A DNA stretch of 64,000 bases. Origin: Isoetes taiwanensis (Eukaryota; Streptophyta; Lycopodiopsida; Isoetales; Isoetaceae). The notes under the pieces were generated by a model. That model ran no database searches and was not told the origin of the DNA. It worked only from the letters and a program-made list of their open reading frames with translations. Both the position numbers and the translations under genes were made by a program. Location: assembly GCA_021234155.1 (NCBI GenBank), contig JAJEKV010000060.1:8578323-8642322 (forward strand), given 5' to 3'. Of this stretch, positions 19,371 to 31,873 are shown piece by piece (within the stretch, counting starts at the first letter, position 1; every line of letters starts with the position of its first letter).

Positions 19371-20956
19371 TGTGACGCTCCCTGAACATATACGACCCTT
19401 GGACGTATACATACGGGGACTTTCCCCTCCCATGGCGACCAACTCGCCACGAGCAGGGCCCTCCGTCTAACTCGGGCCATCTATGGCAAGATGCTCGAGT
19501 GAAGGACACAGAGGGGTCATTCGGCCCACGCCTTCAATGGGGCTCCTATGTCGCGGAAGCGTGAATACAAAGTTAGCACACAGCATAAATCATATATAAA
19601 TAACCACCCCGAAGGGTGGCACATCCTCCAAGTACCAACGGCAAAGAATATGCATCTCATCCTAAGGAAAACACCCCAAACCCATGGTTCTACCCCGGCT
19701 CAGACTCCAGTGAGGATCGACTGACGGCTAGGTCTCAAGAGATCAGCAGACCGAATCTTGACATGGCGTTGGCTGGCATAGAAGAAGAAGAAGAAGAAGA
19801 ACATCGGCTAGGGTTGTCCACTCCATCCGCCCCTCCTGTGCACACTTTGCAGATGGGTCGATTCACGCTATGGCTTCGCTATAGCCTTCCTGAGAGACGC
19901 AGCTCGAGGTATCACCCTCACCGAGCCTACTCCCACGGTTCATGACGCCCCAACCGGGATGAGGCGTGTCGAAGCGCCCCTTCCGGATCACAGTGGTTCC
20001 ATGGGTGAGCTTAGAGAATACGCGCCACATCAGCCCCCCGATCCATACCCAACTTTCTCACCCTAAATCTACTCAAAGTGCATGGTGCCCCATACGGGTC
20101 ACACCACTACACCTGTGGAGTGTCGGACCCATACCCGCCCCCTACGCGACCGGGCCATCGGCCTAGCCCACTGTAGGAGTCTCGTGAGCCTTTTATGTTC
20201 GGTGCAAGACCCCACCCCCACTTCACCATCAGGTCCCCTTCTCCGGTGCTAAGCGGACCATAGCATCTACTGACCAAGGGTCTCTTGTACACGTGCCGCA
20301 ACTAATGGGAATAATACATGGCTCTATCTAGGAGCATACTACAATACATGGGCTCAGAGGTCTCTACCCCCGTAATCCCCATCTCCGAGTGCTAACTAAG
20401 CAAAGAACTACTAAACCATCAACCAAAGCACGTATAGAGACTAGAGATAAGAATACTCACCATATCAATCAAGGGTTAGCCTAACAGGTAAACCACAAAG
20501 AAAACAGAGAGAGAACACACCACAGAGAGGCACTATGCTATAAATCAACAAAGTAACCTAACTTGACTAACCACAAAATCGGTCTTCGGGCTGCTCCATC
20601 TCGACTAACTAAGGGCTCGTCACGGCTTCCTCCTCCTCCATCCCCAATTGCTCCCAATTCGAATTGGGGCACAAAAGCCCTAATTTGGGTGTCCAAAATG
20701 GAAACCCTACCTTGCCCAATCGATTTGGGCCAGGTGGCATGTCATAAATTAACTAATTTGGTATTTTAGCCCTTTTTAATATTAGGATAAGCCCTAAATT
20801 CGAATTAGGGTTTTGGGTTAGGTTTCCACCTTTATAATTTAATTATTAACATAGCTAACCTTAGCTTATGAATAATTAATGTGCCATTAATTATTCATAG
20901 TGACGTGTCATGTATTTATATACTTAAATATGCGTATAAATATGTGGAACGTCACA
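19371..20956 (-). repeat. LARD LTR (3' LTR on minus strand)
   Basis: TGTGACG...CGTCACA ends. Near identity to 30302-31868 over AT-rich parts, with small indels in GC-rich parts. This copy alone carries a (GAA)n run at about 19778-19800. It contains the hairpin at 20867-20899. Confidence 0.9.
20867..20899. promoter_or_regulatory. Perfect 15-bp-stem hairpin in LARD LTR
   Basis: TATGAATAATTAATG and CATTAATTATTCATA pair perfectly around a 3-base TGC loop. The same hairpin is kept at 31781-31813. It lies close to the start of the LTR on the minus strand, so in U3. Confidence 0.7.
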
Positions 20957-20969
20957 TTCTCCCCACCTT
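20957..20969 (-). promoter_or_regulatory. LARD polypurine tract
   Basis: The minus strand reads AAGGTGGGGAGAA immediately before TGTGACG. The preceding GAGGACAGCATCATTTTTAA is typical of Ty3/gypsy 3' ends. Confidence 0.8.
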
Positions 20970-21873
20970 AAAAATGATGCTGTCCTCAACATCAAGACTA
21001 CTCTTGTTGCAGGGCAACACATCATACATTGAAAGAAAGACTCCCCTCCTTAAAGAGATAGCGTGAGATTATAAGTCACACAGACGTTGTCATGTTCAAA
21101 GTGGTCAAGTTTGAAATGACTTGTAATGTGCAGTTTAGAACTCTGGGATATAAGAGGTAGAGGCATAGATCAGACATGATCATCGCTTAGGACTGTCAAA
21201 AGTGAACGGTCAAGGTTTGTGAGTCTATCTATTTAGAAGTCATTCTTTCTATACATACAGGTAACTGATTATATATTTAAAGATAGGTATAGATATAAAG
21301 AACTTCTATTTGTTGTTATATTATAATACAGAGTTATTAACCTCGCACTGTTTAGTAGAAAGTCATTCTAATCATATTAACTTCTGTGTATATATCTATT
21401 ATATTCTCCCTTGACTTTGCAATTCATTTTAATACAGCCAGCCCTAATTTAATTTTGTAGCAAAATTCTGTTTCCCTAGTTTGTTACAATTCTAAGAACT
21501 CGTATGTTCCTATCCTTAGTATTTAACAGGGCCTTCACAGTTATACTTACCTTTTAAGATAATTATATATTGTACTGTATCGGACAGTTTTACCTATATA
21601 GTTTAATATTAAGTACAGACAGACTTCTTCTTGATTTATTATTCATAACGCTGTTATAACGTAATCTAAGTCTCGTTATTCCCTCAGAAGTTTGTGTAAG
21701 ACATACATACTTATCCCCTTCTATTATATTTGATTATGTGTTTAAATAACTTGCTCCTTTCGATTATCCTTAATGTTTCCACACTCACACTCTCTATCTT
21801 TAGCATAGATTACAGTCACATGAGGACACATATATAAACATTTAGCAGACGTCCCGATATTCTTATATTTGAA
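20970..21873. other. LARD interior, AT-rich, non-coding
   Basis: No open frame of interest and no recognisable motif on either strand. Confidence 0.6.
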
Positions 21874-23911
21874 CTAGTAATGGTACCCAGCCTTGCTGGG
21901 CATAAATTAGGAACCTTTAATTTCTTTCTTTTTTTATTCTCCCTTTTTTTTTCTAACCCCGTTCTCCCTCCCTTTGCCTTCCCTTTCCCCTTCCCTTTTT
22001 TTTCTTTCTCTTTTTCTTATCAGCTTTTTCCCTTCCTTTTTATCTTTCCCTGCTCTTCCCATTTTTCCACTACTCTCTTTCCCTTTCCTTTTCCCCTTCC
22101 TCTTCCTTTTCCTTTTCCTTTTCTCTTTCCCGTTTCTCATGCATTTTTTTCGTTCTCTTTTGCTTACCTTTTCATGTGCCCTTTTCTTCCTTTCCCCACC
22201 CTCTTCCTCTTGATCACGTGCACTTTTCCCCATCTCTTTTCCCATTTCTCTCTCCTCTTTTCCTCATGCTCTTTTTGCTTTCCCTTCTCCTTTTTCCGCT
22301 TCCCTTTTCCTTTCAACTTTCCATTCCCTTTTCATACTTTCCCCACCCTTTTGCTTTGCGCTGTTCCCTTTTTCCCTTTCCTTTCTCTTTCCCTTCCTTT
22401 ACATTTTCCCTTTCCCGCTCCTTTAAACTTTTCATATGCCTCTTTCCATTCCCTTTTCTCAACCTTTTTTTATGTACCCTTTTTCCTTCTTTCCCATCTT
22501 CTTCCCCTTTTCCCCTTTCCACTTTCTCCTTTCTTGTTTCTTTTTTCTTTTCCCTTTCCCATACTCTTTTTCCCTTTCTTTTTTCTATTTCCTCACCCTT
22601 TCCCTCTTCCCTTTTTTCTCGTGCCCTTTTCGCCTTCCTCTTTTCCTATTCCTTGCTCCCTACCCTTTGTCTATTCTAATTTCCCCCCACCTTTTTCCTC
22701 ATTTTCCATCCTTTCCCTCTTCCTTTTTCTCGATGCTCTTTTTGCTTTCCTTTTCTCTTTTCTTCACCCTTTCTCTTTTCCCCTTTTTTTTTCCCCTTTC
22801 CTTTTTTCTCTTTTTCTCGTTCCCTTTTCCCAAGTTCTCTTTTTCCCTTTTCCCTGTCTCTTTTCCTTTTTACTTTTCTTTTTCCCATAGACTTTGCAAC
22901 CTTTTCTTATTTTCCCTTACCTTTTTCTCCTTTTCTCACCTTTACTTCTTACCCTTCTCGCGGTGCTCTTTTTCCGTTCCCTTTCCCCCTCGTCTATTCT
23001 ATTCCTTTTTCTATTTTCTTTTATCTTTCCATTTTCCTTTTCTCCTTCTCTTTCCCTTTTCCTCTTATCTTTCCTTTATTCCTTTTCCTTTTTCCTTTTT
23101 CCCTTTTCCCTTTTCCCTTTCATCGTTTTTCCTTTTCCCTTCCCCTCTTCCTTTTCCCTTTTCCCTTTCATCGTTTTTCCTTTTCCCTTCCCCTCTTCCT
23201 TTTCCCTTTCATCGTTTTTCCTTTTCCCTTCCCCTCTTCCTTTTCCCTTTTCCTTTTCCCTTTTTCCTTTTCCCTTTTCCCCTTTCATCGTTTTTCCTTT
23301 TTACTTTTCCCTTTTCCTTTTCCCCTTTCCCTTTTCCTTTTCCCTTTCATCGTTTTCCTTTTCCCTTCCCCTTTTCCTTTTCCCTTTTCCCTTTTCCCTT
23401 TTCCCTTTCATCTTTTTTCCTTTTCCCTTCCCTTTTCCTTTTCCCTTTTCCCTTTTCCCTTTCATCGTTTTTCCTTTTCCCGTCCCCTTTTCCTTTTCCC
23501 TTTTCCCTTTTCCGTTTTCCGTTTTCCCTTTTCCCTTTTCCATTTTCCCTTTTCCCTTTCATCTTTTTTCCTTTTCCCTTCCCCTCTTCCTTTTCCCTTT
23601 TCCCTTTCATCGTTTTTCCTTTTCCCTTTCATCGTTTTTCCTTTTCCCTTCCCCTTTTCCGTTTCCCTTTTCCCTTTTCCCTTTCATCGTTTTTCCTTTT
23701 CCTTCCCCTTCCCCTTCCCCCTTCCCCTTTTCCCTTTTCCCTTTTCCCTTTCCTTTTCCTTTTCCTTTTTCCTTTTCCCTTTCATATTGAAGCCATAGTC
23801 AAGATGAAATTTTAGTTGAAGACACGCACACATCATCTCCACCATTGGTCAATCAAATCCTCGACCGTCCGATTTAGGGTGCGGTCCATTACACAACATT
23901 ATAATATAAGA
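21874..23911 (-). mobile_element. Non-autonomous Helitron (copy 1), pyrimidine-tract filled
   Basis: On the minus strand the element begins TCTTATATTATAATGTT (23911 leftwards) and ends with the hairpin GCCCAGC-AAG-GCTGGGT followed by ACCATTACTAG (to 21874), that is 5'-TC and 3'-hairpin-CTAG. The host bases are A and T on either side (A21873, T23912), as Helitrons require. The termini match those of the copy at 35855-37308. The interior is almost wholly C/T on the plus strand (CTTTTCCC-type units), with no helicase or Rep motif. The large Phe/Ser/Pro-rich frames are composition artefacts. Confidence 0.85.
23080..23795. repeat. CTTTTCCC minisatellite inside Helitron copy 1
   Basis: Repeated TTTTCCCTTTTCC units punctuated by CTTTCATCGTTTTTCC about every 50-60 bases (at least ten occurrences). 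Pure pyrimidine on the plus strand for long stretches. Confidence 0.9.
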
Positions 23912-26900
23912 TTACTTATTTATTTTATTGTTACTTTCGTAGATTTATCACATACACAAACAATCCTATAGTTATAGGGCACATGTACAGCTGACATATA
24001 CATACGACGTAATTGGTACCGCCCCGGTCGCTATCTGGCAGTGCTATGGCTGTGCAATCGTCCTGTATCACAGAAGGCTAGTTGTGACGATGGTGTCCAC
24101 GGCGGAAGCATCGAAATCCTGCCTGGTCTGCCCTGAGCCTGTTAGATGGTGATGACTGAGGAGGTCCCGGGCTCCTACTCGAAGTAGAAGTGCTGAATGT
24201 TGGATGGATACTCAAGAAAATTGGTATGACGATGTTTGGTATCTAAGTGAAATACTGGACCTAATAATTACGATAGATTTATTATGCGGCATCTAGATTG
24301 CTATTCAATGTAGAAGGAGACTGGATAGCACCATATATCTGATGGAGAAGTGGTTTATGATTATCTACTAGAGACCATGTTAAGGAGGTACTATGCTAAG
24401 GTGGAAACTGGATTACAAGTACCCAGCTCATGAAAGGAAGATCACTTTAGAAGTGTAGGTTTTGACAATGGTGGTGAAGGTATAGCATGTCCGACACTTT
24501 ATAACTATTGCTACTTGAATCGAGGTATGATTCGCGGAATGGCGGAGAATAAATAAATAAATAAATAAATATATTAAATCACCCGCCCATGGAACCTTGA
24601 AGGTCATGGTGTATGAGGATATCGATCCATAAGCTATGGATTGTAAAATTACGCATACGTTGCGTTTCGTAAGGAGATTGATGTTCCCGAGGTGTGCAAT
24701 AACGATGCAAGCGTGTGCATGATTAAGATGACGACATAGTCACTTGGATACGCTTAATGACGCCGGTCAATTGCATGACGATTATGCAGGATATAAATTA
24801 AGGAAATGGACACATCTGATGTCTACTGGGAGCATCGAAATGCTGTATAACAGACTGGACACTAGTGTGGAACGTAGTTTCCACACAAGGTCAAGAGAAG
24901 ACAACAATTGGTAGGAGCAGGCGCAATCATCTAAAAGCTGCAAGGTATGTTAAGTCCAAGAGGAGCTTGGGCGTTGTTGTAAACAACATTTTCAAAATAT
25001 AGAATTTGGAGGGACACTTTGAATAGACCAAAGTCTGGAGTATGAACAAGGTAGGTGCCCTAGGAACTTCTCACCAAGGAGGATGTGCTCTGGGCTTGGT
25101 ATCGTGTATGTACCCCGAGGAATGACTCCGCGTTGCTATATGTGTACTAGGACCATTTAATAGTAAAACATAACTAAAAGAAGATAGGATATATACTAGA
25201 ACTTTTAGTTCACATTCCATATGAATACGGAAGTAATGAAGATAAGAGTTCTTATACTAGAGGTCAAACACGTCCACAAGGAACTTAGGTTGGCATTTGC
25301 CTCTGTGGAAGTTATGACTGGAGCTTGAGGACGAAGGCAAAGTAAGGTTAGTGGTGTCGAAACCACAAGATGTGTATGGTACTAGTTAACCAAGTTGGGA
25401 AATTAAGTTGGCCGCAAGTCTGAATATAGCTAGATGCCTATGTCAACGAGTTACATAGGAGTCTAGACTTAGGGTTGGTGCACACATGTTACTATATCAT
25501 ATAATAACAACGTAGCGGTCTTGGGTGTAGGAAGGATTTAGTAGTATCAAATACTATAGTGGTGATCATATCGAGGATGTTAATTGTGATATTCAGATGT
25601 ATATCATATTAAAAGGAAGGAAGGAAGGAAGGAAGTTTATTTTAACGTCCACGGAGGCCAGAGGCCTATGAGACGGTACATGCAGAGAACAGGCAAAAAG
25701 CCAAAAACCCCAACACCAAAACAAACAATGTAACTGTACAGTAGAACCCTACTACCGGGATGAAAAAACCCCCCACTTGGGAGGAAAAACCCTAACAGTA
25801 GGCTCTCAAATACCATGCCCCTGAAGAGCAAGTCTGACGGCCGAAATCTGCAGGATGTAAGCTCCCAGTCGCGCTACCATAGGTGACGCGAGTAACTGAT
25901 GTAGCGGTGTGCCAGAGCATCCAAGATCAGTGTAACTGATAATAGAATATTCGTACAAGGGGAGGGAAATATTACTTGACAAGGTTTAAAGAATGAGCGT
26001 AATGATATGTTATATGCGAGATATTGGGTTAGGTATGCTTTACCAGAGATAAGCATTCAAGTTAACCCAATGGTTGGAGTTGACTATCTTAGATACGTCG
26101 TACTAAAGAAGATGAGAAAAGTTTAAATCAGTGAGAATAGCTAGAGTAAGTCTAGCATATACGGTGATGTTACATTGAAAAACATCCCGAGGATGGTTGG
26201 AACGGTGTTGGAATAACCGCTAATGAGAGCTTATCTACTCAAAGGTTCTAGATACCAATGAGTTACTTGATTGTTATAAGCTGAGAGCATTTATTTAGTT
26301 TTGGAAATAAGAAGATGTATAAAATATCGCATCCCCCTGATGGAAGAAAAGAAGGAGTACGATGACCTTGACGATTATACTTTAGGGGATAACCGAGAAC
26401 AGGGCAATACATAGCAATTCAAGTCCCGATAAAAATCAAGACGAGGTGTGTAGATTACAAGGAGTGAGATTATATAGACTAGTAGTCCATATATCTTAAG
26501 AGTTACGCTACTCGCGGGGAACAATTGTAGGTACTGAAGTAGAAGGTGGAGGATCCGAACCTGTTAGAGATTATGACTTTGAAACTCTTAAGAGGGTAAG
26601 GAATTGGATAATCATATGGCGGTCACTAACGAAGATTGAAAGATTGGGTTTTCCTATTAGAAGACCAGGAGGTTTTAGTGCCTCGACTTCATTATGAGGG
26701 AGCCAAAGACGACAGCATTTGAAGCTGATCAAAAGCTGAAGTCCACATGATAACTTAAGAAAAATAGGTTAATTGTGACTAAGCATGGTTGATAGTGAGG
26801 ACACAAAGGAACCTTAATGAAAGAAGCCTTTAGAAGAGCTCCTCATGTGGGGTAGTAACCCTTCGGAATTATGGCATAATCCCATGGGTGGTACCATAGT

Positions 26901-29290
26901 GTATATACACGACTGGAATACCATAAGGCACTCAAGGGATGGTTGAAGTAGCTAGAGACCCTATCAAATTATAGGCAACATATACAAGTCCAACATAGAG
27001 TCGGCCCGGGTCCATTTGGGAAATAGGTGGCGAAGCCACATCATAGAGGTACATAGGCAATAGGTTTTGTTTCAAGGAACTACCAAGCTTACACTTTAGC
27101 TAAGTTAGAGCAGAGCTCTAGCATTGTGGGATCCGGAGATATGTTTATTATGTACATATCATGTACAGATACGATAAACATCTTAGGGAGGTAATTTAGG
27201 TGGCGACGCAAGGAGAGAAAGACGAGGGTATCCTAAAGTTACTGATGAAGGATCTGGAGATACGTTTGAAATGTGCAAAGGACCGTCAATCCGTTGCATG
27301 CTAGGGTATGAGGTGGCAGTTGGCACTTGAAATAAATGTCAACGGCCAATAGAATAAAGCTTAAGGTAGTGAGGTTGAGTAGTACAATAGTACAATTCCA
27401 GGATAAGTAGCGAATAGCAGTTACCTGCTAAATGTTCGAATGTGTCTTGCATAGACACCTAAGACTAGCTTTCCCACATGATCCATACCTGGATCAGGCA
27501 GAGGTGACGCCATGGGTTACATGGGGGTGCAAGTTAACATATACAGGACTCGAACATTGATACAAGCCCGGGTTATATTAAACGTAGGTACTTGTAGAAA
27601 GGCTCACTAAATACAAGGCAAGCACCTTGATGACTCCAGGTAACTTACGAAGGCTCACCCGTTCTCAGGCCATGACTATGGCTTAAATGAGGATGCCAAG
27701 TTATTTGGAATGCTAGAACAGCGTTATAGCATTATGACAGAGAAATGTAATGATTAACAATTCCAGGATATAGGATAATATTGAATCATAACCCCCAATG
27801 ATAGGTGGGTTGACAACAGAAGGAGCATATAATAATGGCTTAGAAGCTACAAGACGGTTAACGGATACGTAAAGGAGTAATTGGATTGGTGACTCTACTG
27901 AATAGAGGTCACAGCCAAAGAGTGAAATATGTAGCTGTCGCAGGCGTAAGGGTCGGAATACTAAAAATCGATCATAGACTTATATTGAAGAAGAGAAGGA
28001 ATAAAGGACCCTGATGCATGATATATAGCAATCTGGATAGGAAGGTTATTTCCTAACATGAAGGTTAGTCTTTGCTAACATGCAAAGATATACCTGCAGC
28101 TTGAAAGGCAGCAAGAGCCGAAAAACTCTTTAAAGATTTGGTGTATGGCTTAGGGAAGAAGACGTCCATGTCTTAGGACAACATGGTGAATTGAGTTCAC
28201 CAAGGACCTTTTTTATAAATAGATAGATAGGTAGATAGCATTTATACGTCATGCCATATTGGCAGCGTCCATGAGGACATATGACGGACCCCCAGAGACT
28301 TGAGCACAAGATCTCTGGATAGAGGAGGCCTATCGTGAGAGGTCTTTGGGTGGTACTGTCGTTTGGGATATTCACGTAATCCCTTGGAATATGTAAGTTC
28401 ATTTGCAGAACCTAAAGACGTTTAGGTATTAAAATAATGGTTGGAAACATTTTGCTCGGACCTTATCTAGGTACCCTAGAAGGGGGTGAGTAATCAACAA
28501 TGGTTGGGTGGCATTGGAATGTACGGGAGAACAACTCCGAAAGAGGGTAGACTGCCGTCACTTTGACAGGCGTGTGGCACAGATAATTAATCACATCCAT
28601 ATAGACGGTGAAGTTTGGCACAAAGTGTTGACATTATTGTGGGGGTTCTAACACAAGCACTCACTACGTATTACAGAGTTGGTACCGTGGTCTGGGAAAA
28701 TGGTCCATAAAAAGAACACGACCATGGAGAAGAAGTAGTGAGGGGCAGTAGGATTAAAGCTACCCATGGTCTAGAGGGGTGCTGCATGGCAGTCCCTAGT
28801 TGGTTGGGCAAAAAGAAATCCTTTGTCTGGGAATTGAGATGAGGCAAGGTTTAGACACTAGAGAGAGACAACGTTAATTATAGTTATGTCTATAAAACAT
28901 TACTTATATAACATCGAACAAGGTCTAATATAAAGCATATGAATATAGTATGGATTGAATCATGGCAAGGCCCGAAGAAATTGTGTTATCAAGGCATCTA
29001 CCAAAGGAAAAAATAATTAAAGTTATAGGTCGCGAAACGCCGATAACTGGACATTATTATCGTCGCCTAAAGAATATCCAAGGATATACGCATGCTGCTA
29101 TTCTAGAGAATTGCCCTGTCGTTAATTAAATTCTGGAATTAGTCCCACCAAGTGAGTTGATGTTATCATAACAAGTTGGACGGACTTGCTAGATTACGTC
29201 GTGTCATTTCGTCGGTTTATTCCTAGGGGATACTAGCTTTATATATGGTTAACAGTTATCCGGTTGACTATGGCAGAGAGAGGTCGACTC
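23912..29290. other. LARD interior, long non-coding block
   Basis: About 5.4 kb with stops in every frame on both strands. The plus strand is purine-biased. There is a short AAAT microsatellite at 24548-24568. I found no convincing gag, pol or host-gene motif. Confidence 0.6.
25615..25900 (-). mobile_element. Possible truncated LINE 3' end with (TTCC)n tail
   Basis: On the minus strand a GC-richer segment encoding a hydrophobic C-terminal-like peptide (…PVLCMYRLIGLWPPWTLK) is followed by AAATAAACTTCC and a (TTCC)5 tail at 25635-25615. This layout resembles a 5'-truncated LINE insertion in the LARD. I could not find a target-site duplication. Confidence 0.35.
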
Positions 29291-29294
29291 CCAT

Positions 29295-29490
29295 GGCTAT
29301 GGCAAGACTGCTTACTCCGGCGGCTATGGCGAGAGAGCTTGCTCCGGCGGCTATGGCGGAAAGAGCTTGCTTCGACGGCTATGGCGGAGAGAGCTTGCTC
29401 CGGGCGGCTATGGCGAAAAGAGCTTGCTCCGGCGGCTATGGCGGAGGGAGCTTGCTCCGGCGGCTATGGCGAAAAGAGCTTGCTCCGGTG
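29295..29490. repeat. 27-bp minisatellite
   Basis: Seven copies of GGCTATGGCG(A/G)A(A/G)AGAGCTTGCTCCGGC-like units with period 27-28. The Ala/Arg-rich frames here arise from the repeat. Confidence 0.85.
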
Positions 29491-29593
29491 GAGTTGTTGC
29501 CTCCACAACGTGGGTTTACCAAAGGCACACCTCTAATTTAAGTATGGAATAGATGAACTATAAATACTAGAAAGCGGGTTATATTCCTTCAAG

Positions 29594-29672
29594 AAAGAAG
29601 TTAGCTTATTGGTAAAGGTGTTGGCTTGGGTGCAGAAGGTCAGGGGTTCAATCCCATGATGTACTTTTTTCT
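29594..29672 (+). other. tRNA-like (SINE-head) segment 1
   Basis: An A-box-like TTAGCTTATTGG (29601-29612) and a B-box GGTTCAATCCC (29645-29655) at tRNA spacing, followed by a T-run (29665-29670) that would stop pol III. It is not a clean cloverleaf, so a tRNA pseudogene or SINE head is more likely than a functional tRNA. Confidence 0.5.
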
Positions 29673-29749
29673 TAAACAAACTGCTAACTGACTAAAATAG
29701 AATAAATTAAATATGTATAATAAAGCAGTAGAACATATATAAGCTACAT

Positions 29750-29818
29750 ATAGATAGTTGGCAAGATGGAAAGAGTGTTGGATTGGAAGTAGGAGGTCAC
29801 GGGTTCAGAATGCGGGCG
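29750..29818 (+). other. tRNA-like (SINE-head) segment 2
   Basis: TAGTTGGCAAGATGG (29755-29769) as A-box-like and GGGTTCAGAATG (29801-29812) as a weaker B-box, about 150 bases after segment 1. It is followed at 29832 by T8 then A16, a snap-back homopolymer pair. Confidence 0.4.
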
Positions 29819-29829
29819 GAAAAGGAAAA

Positions 29830-30287
29830 ACGTTTTTTTTAAAAAAAAAAAAAAAACGGACGCATATTTTTATACGGCGGACCGTATGGGGCGCTGCGAT
29901 CCTTATGCGGCTTTAGTTCGTCGAGAAAAACACCTCCAAAGACAGCAGCGCCTCTTTTGATTTTTCGGCGGCCTGTTGTCTTTTCAACCTCGGGAGACGT
30001 GCCCCTTAGGGTATTTGGGAGGTGCCCGATCCATTGGAGCCGTTTTCGCCTTCATCGAACTGCCTACAAAAAGTTATAGCCCTTCCAAACTTGGGTCCCC
30101 CAGCCACAACTTTTTCCCTCCAAAATCGCTCTAAACTTCCTAAAACTCACAATTTATTACATCCACCTAACACAAAACTAAATCACCAAAAAGTTAAGCA
30201 GTCCAACTAGCCTAAACTCCCACTCAACTACCGAACTAACGTGTTAAAGATTTGGTCAGTGCTATGATTCTGGTCAACCAAAATCAT
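29830..30287. other. LARD 5' untranslated interior
   Basis: Non-coding region next to the PBS. No gag start is recognisable on the minus strand. Confidence 0.5.
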
Positions 30288-30300
30288 GGCTCTGATACCA
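30288..30300 (-). promoter_or_regulatory. LARD primer-binding site (tRNA-iMet)
   Basis: The minus strand reads TGGTATCAGAGCC one base after the LTR end. This is the standard plant tRNA-iMet-complementary PBS. Confidence 0.92.
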
Positions 30301-30301
30301 C

Positions 30302-31868
30302 TGTGACGCTCCCTGAACATATACGACCCTCGGACGTATACATACGGGGACTTTCCCCTCCCATGGCGACCAACTTCGCCCACGAGCGAGCCCTCCCGTC
30401 TAACTCGGGCCATCTATGGCAAGATGCTCGAGTGAAGGACACCTGAGGGGGTCATTCGCCCACGCCCTTCAATGGGGCTCCTATGTCGCGGAAGCGTGAA
30501 TACAAAGTTAGCACACAGCATAAATCATATATAAATAACCACCCCGAAGGGTGGCACATCCTCCAAGTACCAACGGCAAAGAATATGCATCTAATCCTAA
30601 GGAAAACACCCCAAACCCATGGTTCTACCCCCTCGGACTCCAAAGAGGATCGACCGGCTAGGTCTCAAGAGATCGTGAGACCTTTGAATCTTGACATGGC
30701 GTTGGCGGCATAGAACATCGGCTAGGGTTGTCCACTCCATCCGCCCCTCCACATGCACACTTTGCGGATGGGTCGATTCCACGCTATGGCTTCGCTATAG
30801 CCTTCCGGGAGACGCAGGGCTCGAGGTATCACCCTACCGAGCCTACTCGGGGTTCATGGCGCCCGATCCGATGAGGCGGTCGTAGAAGCGTCCCCTTCCG
30901 TGATCACGGTGGTTCCATGGGTGAGCTAGAGAATACGTGCCACATCAGCGACCCATCCATACCCAACTTACTCACCCTAAATCTACTCAAAGTGCATGGT
31001 GCCCCATACGGGTCACACCACTACACCCAGGGAGTGTCAGACCCATACCCGGCCCTCTCGTGGCCAGGCTATCGGGCCTAGCCTTTGTAGGAGTCTCGGG
31101 GAGCCTTTTATGTTCGTGCAAGACCCCACCCCCACTTCACCATCAGGTGTCCCTTCTCGGTGCTAAGCGGACCATAGCATCTACGACCGGTGGTCTCTTG
31201 TACACTGAGCCGCAACTAATGGGAATAATCTGAGGGGCTCTATCTAGGAGCATACTACAATACATGGGCTCGGTCTCTACCCCCGTAATCCCCCATCTCC
31301 GGAGTGCTAACTAAGCAAAGAACTACTAAACCATCAACCAAAGCACATATAGAGACTAGAGATAAGAATACTCACCATATCAATCAAGGGTTAGCCTAAC
31401 AGGTAAACCACAAAGAAAACAGAGAGAGAACACACCACAGAGAGGCGCTATGCTATAAATCAACAAAGTAACCTCTTGACTAACCGTCAAAATCGGTCTT
31501 GGGCTGCTCCATCTCGACTAAGCGAAGGCGCTGGCTGCTGCTGCTCCTCCTCCATCCCCAATTGCTCCCAATTCGAATTGGGGCACAAAAGCCCTAATTT
31601 GGATGTCCAAAATGGAAACCCTACCTTGCCCAATCGATTTGGGCCAGGTGGCATGTCATAAATTAACTAATTTGGTATTTTAGCCCTTTTTAATATTAGG
31701 ATAAGCCCTAAATTCGAATTAGGGTTTTGGGTTAGGTTTCCACCTTTATAATTTAATTATTAACATAGCTAACCTTAGCTTATGAATAATTAATGTGCCA
31801 TTAATTATTCATAGTGACGTGTCATGTATTTATACTTAAATATGCGTATAAATATGTGGAACGTCACA
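30302..31868 (-). repeat. LARD LTR (5' LTR on minus strand)
   Basis: Same ends and length class as 19371-20956, with the hairpin at 31781-31813. On the minus strand TATTTATACGC and TATAAATAC near the start are TATA-like. Confidence 0.9.
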
Positions 31869-31873
31869 CGTTT
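31869..31873. repeat. LARD target-site duplication CGTTT, right copy
   Basis: Exact match to 19366-19370. Confidence 0.85.

Larger units (their letters stand above)
19371..31868 (-). mobile_element. LARD-like non-autonomous LTR retrotransposon, 12.5 kb
   Basis: Two LTRs of 1586 bp (19371-20956) and 1567 bp (30302-31868) in the same orientation are bounded by a 5-bp TSD. On the minus strand, the 5' LTR (31868-30302) is followed after one base by TGGTATCAGAGCC, the tRNA-iMet primer site (30300-30288). The other LTR is preceded by a purine tract (AAGGTGGGGAGAA, 20969-20957). These fix orientation and boundaries. About 7.3 kb of interior (excluding the Helitron) shows no gag or pol motif in any frame. 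A large conserved non-coding interior with normal priming sites is the definition of a LARD. It depends on an unseen partner for mobility. Confidence 0.88.

Noticed and set aside
19616-20301. Frames inside the LARD LTR
   Set aside because: The same frames are broken in the other LTR copy; no motif.
21880-23815. Long Phe/Ser/Pro-rich open frames, up to 459 codons
   Set aside because: They arise from pyrimidine-only DNA, which contains almost no stop codons on the plus strand; no domain and no homology-like conservation between the two Helitrons.
27165-27230. Possible gypsy RT text DKHLREV on the plus strand
   Set aside because: Short chance match. No YxDD or other RT block around it, and the enclosing element lies on the opposite strand.
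29295-29541. Ala/Arg/Glu-rich frames
   Set aside because: Products of a 27-bp minisatellite open in all three plus frames.
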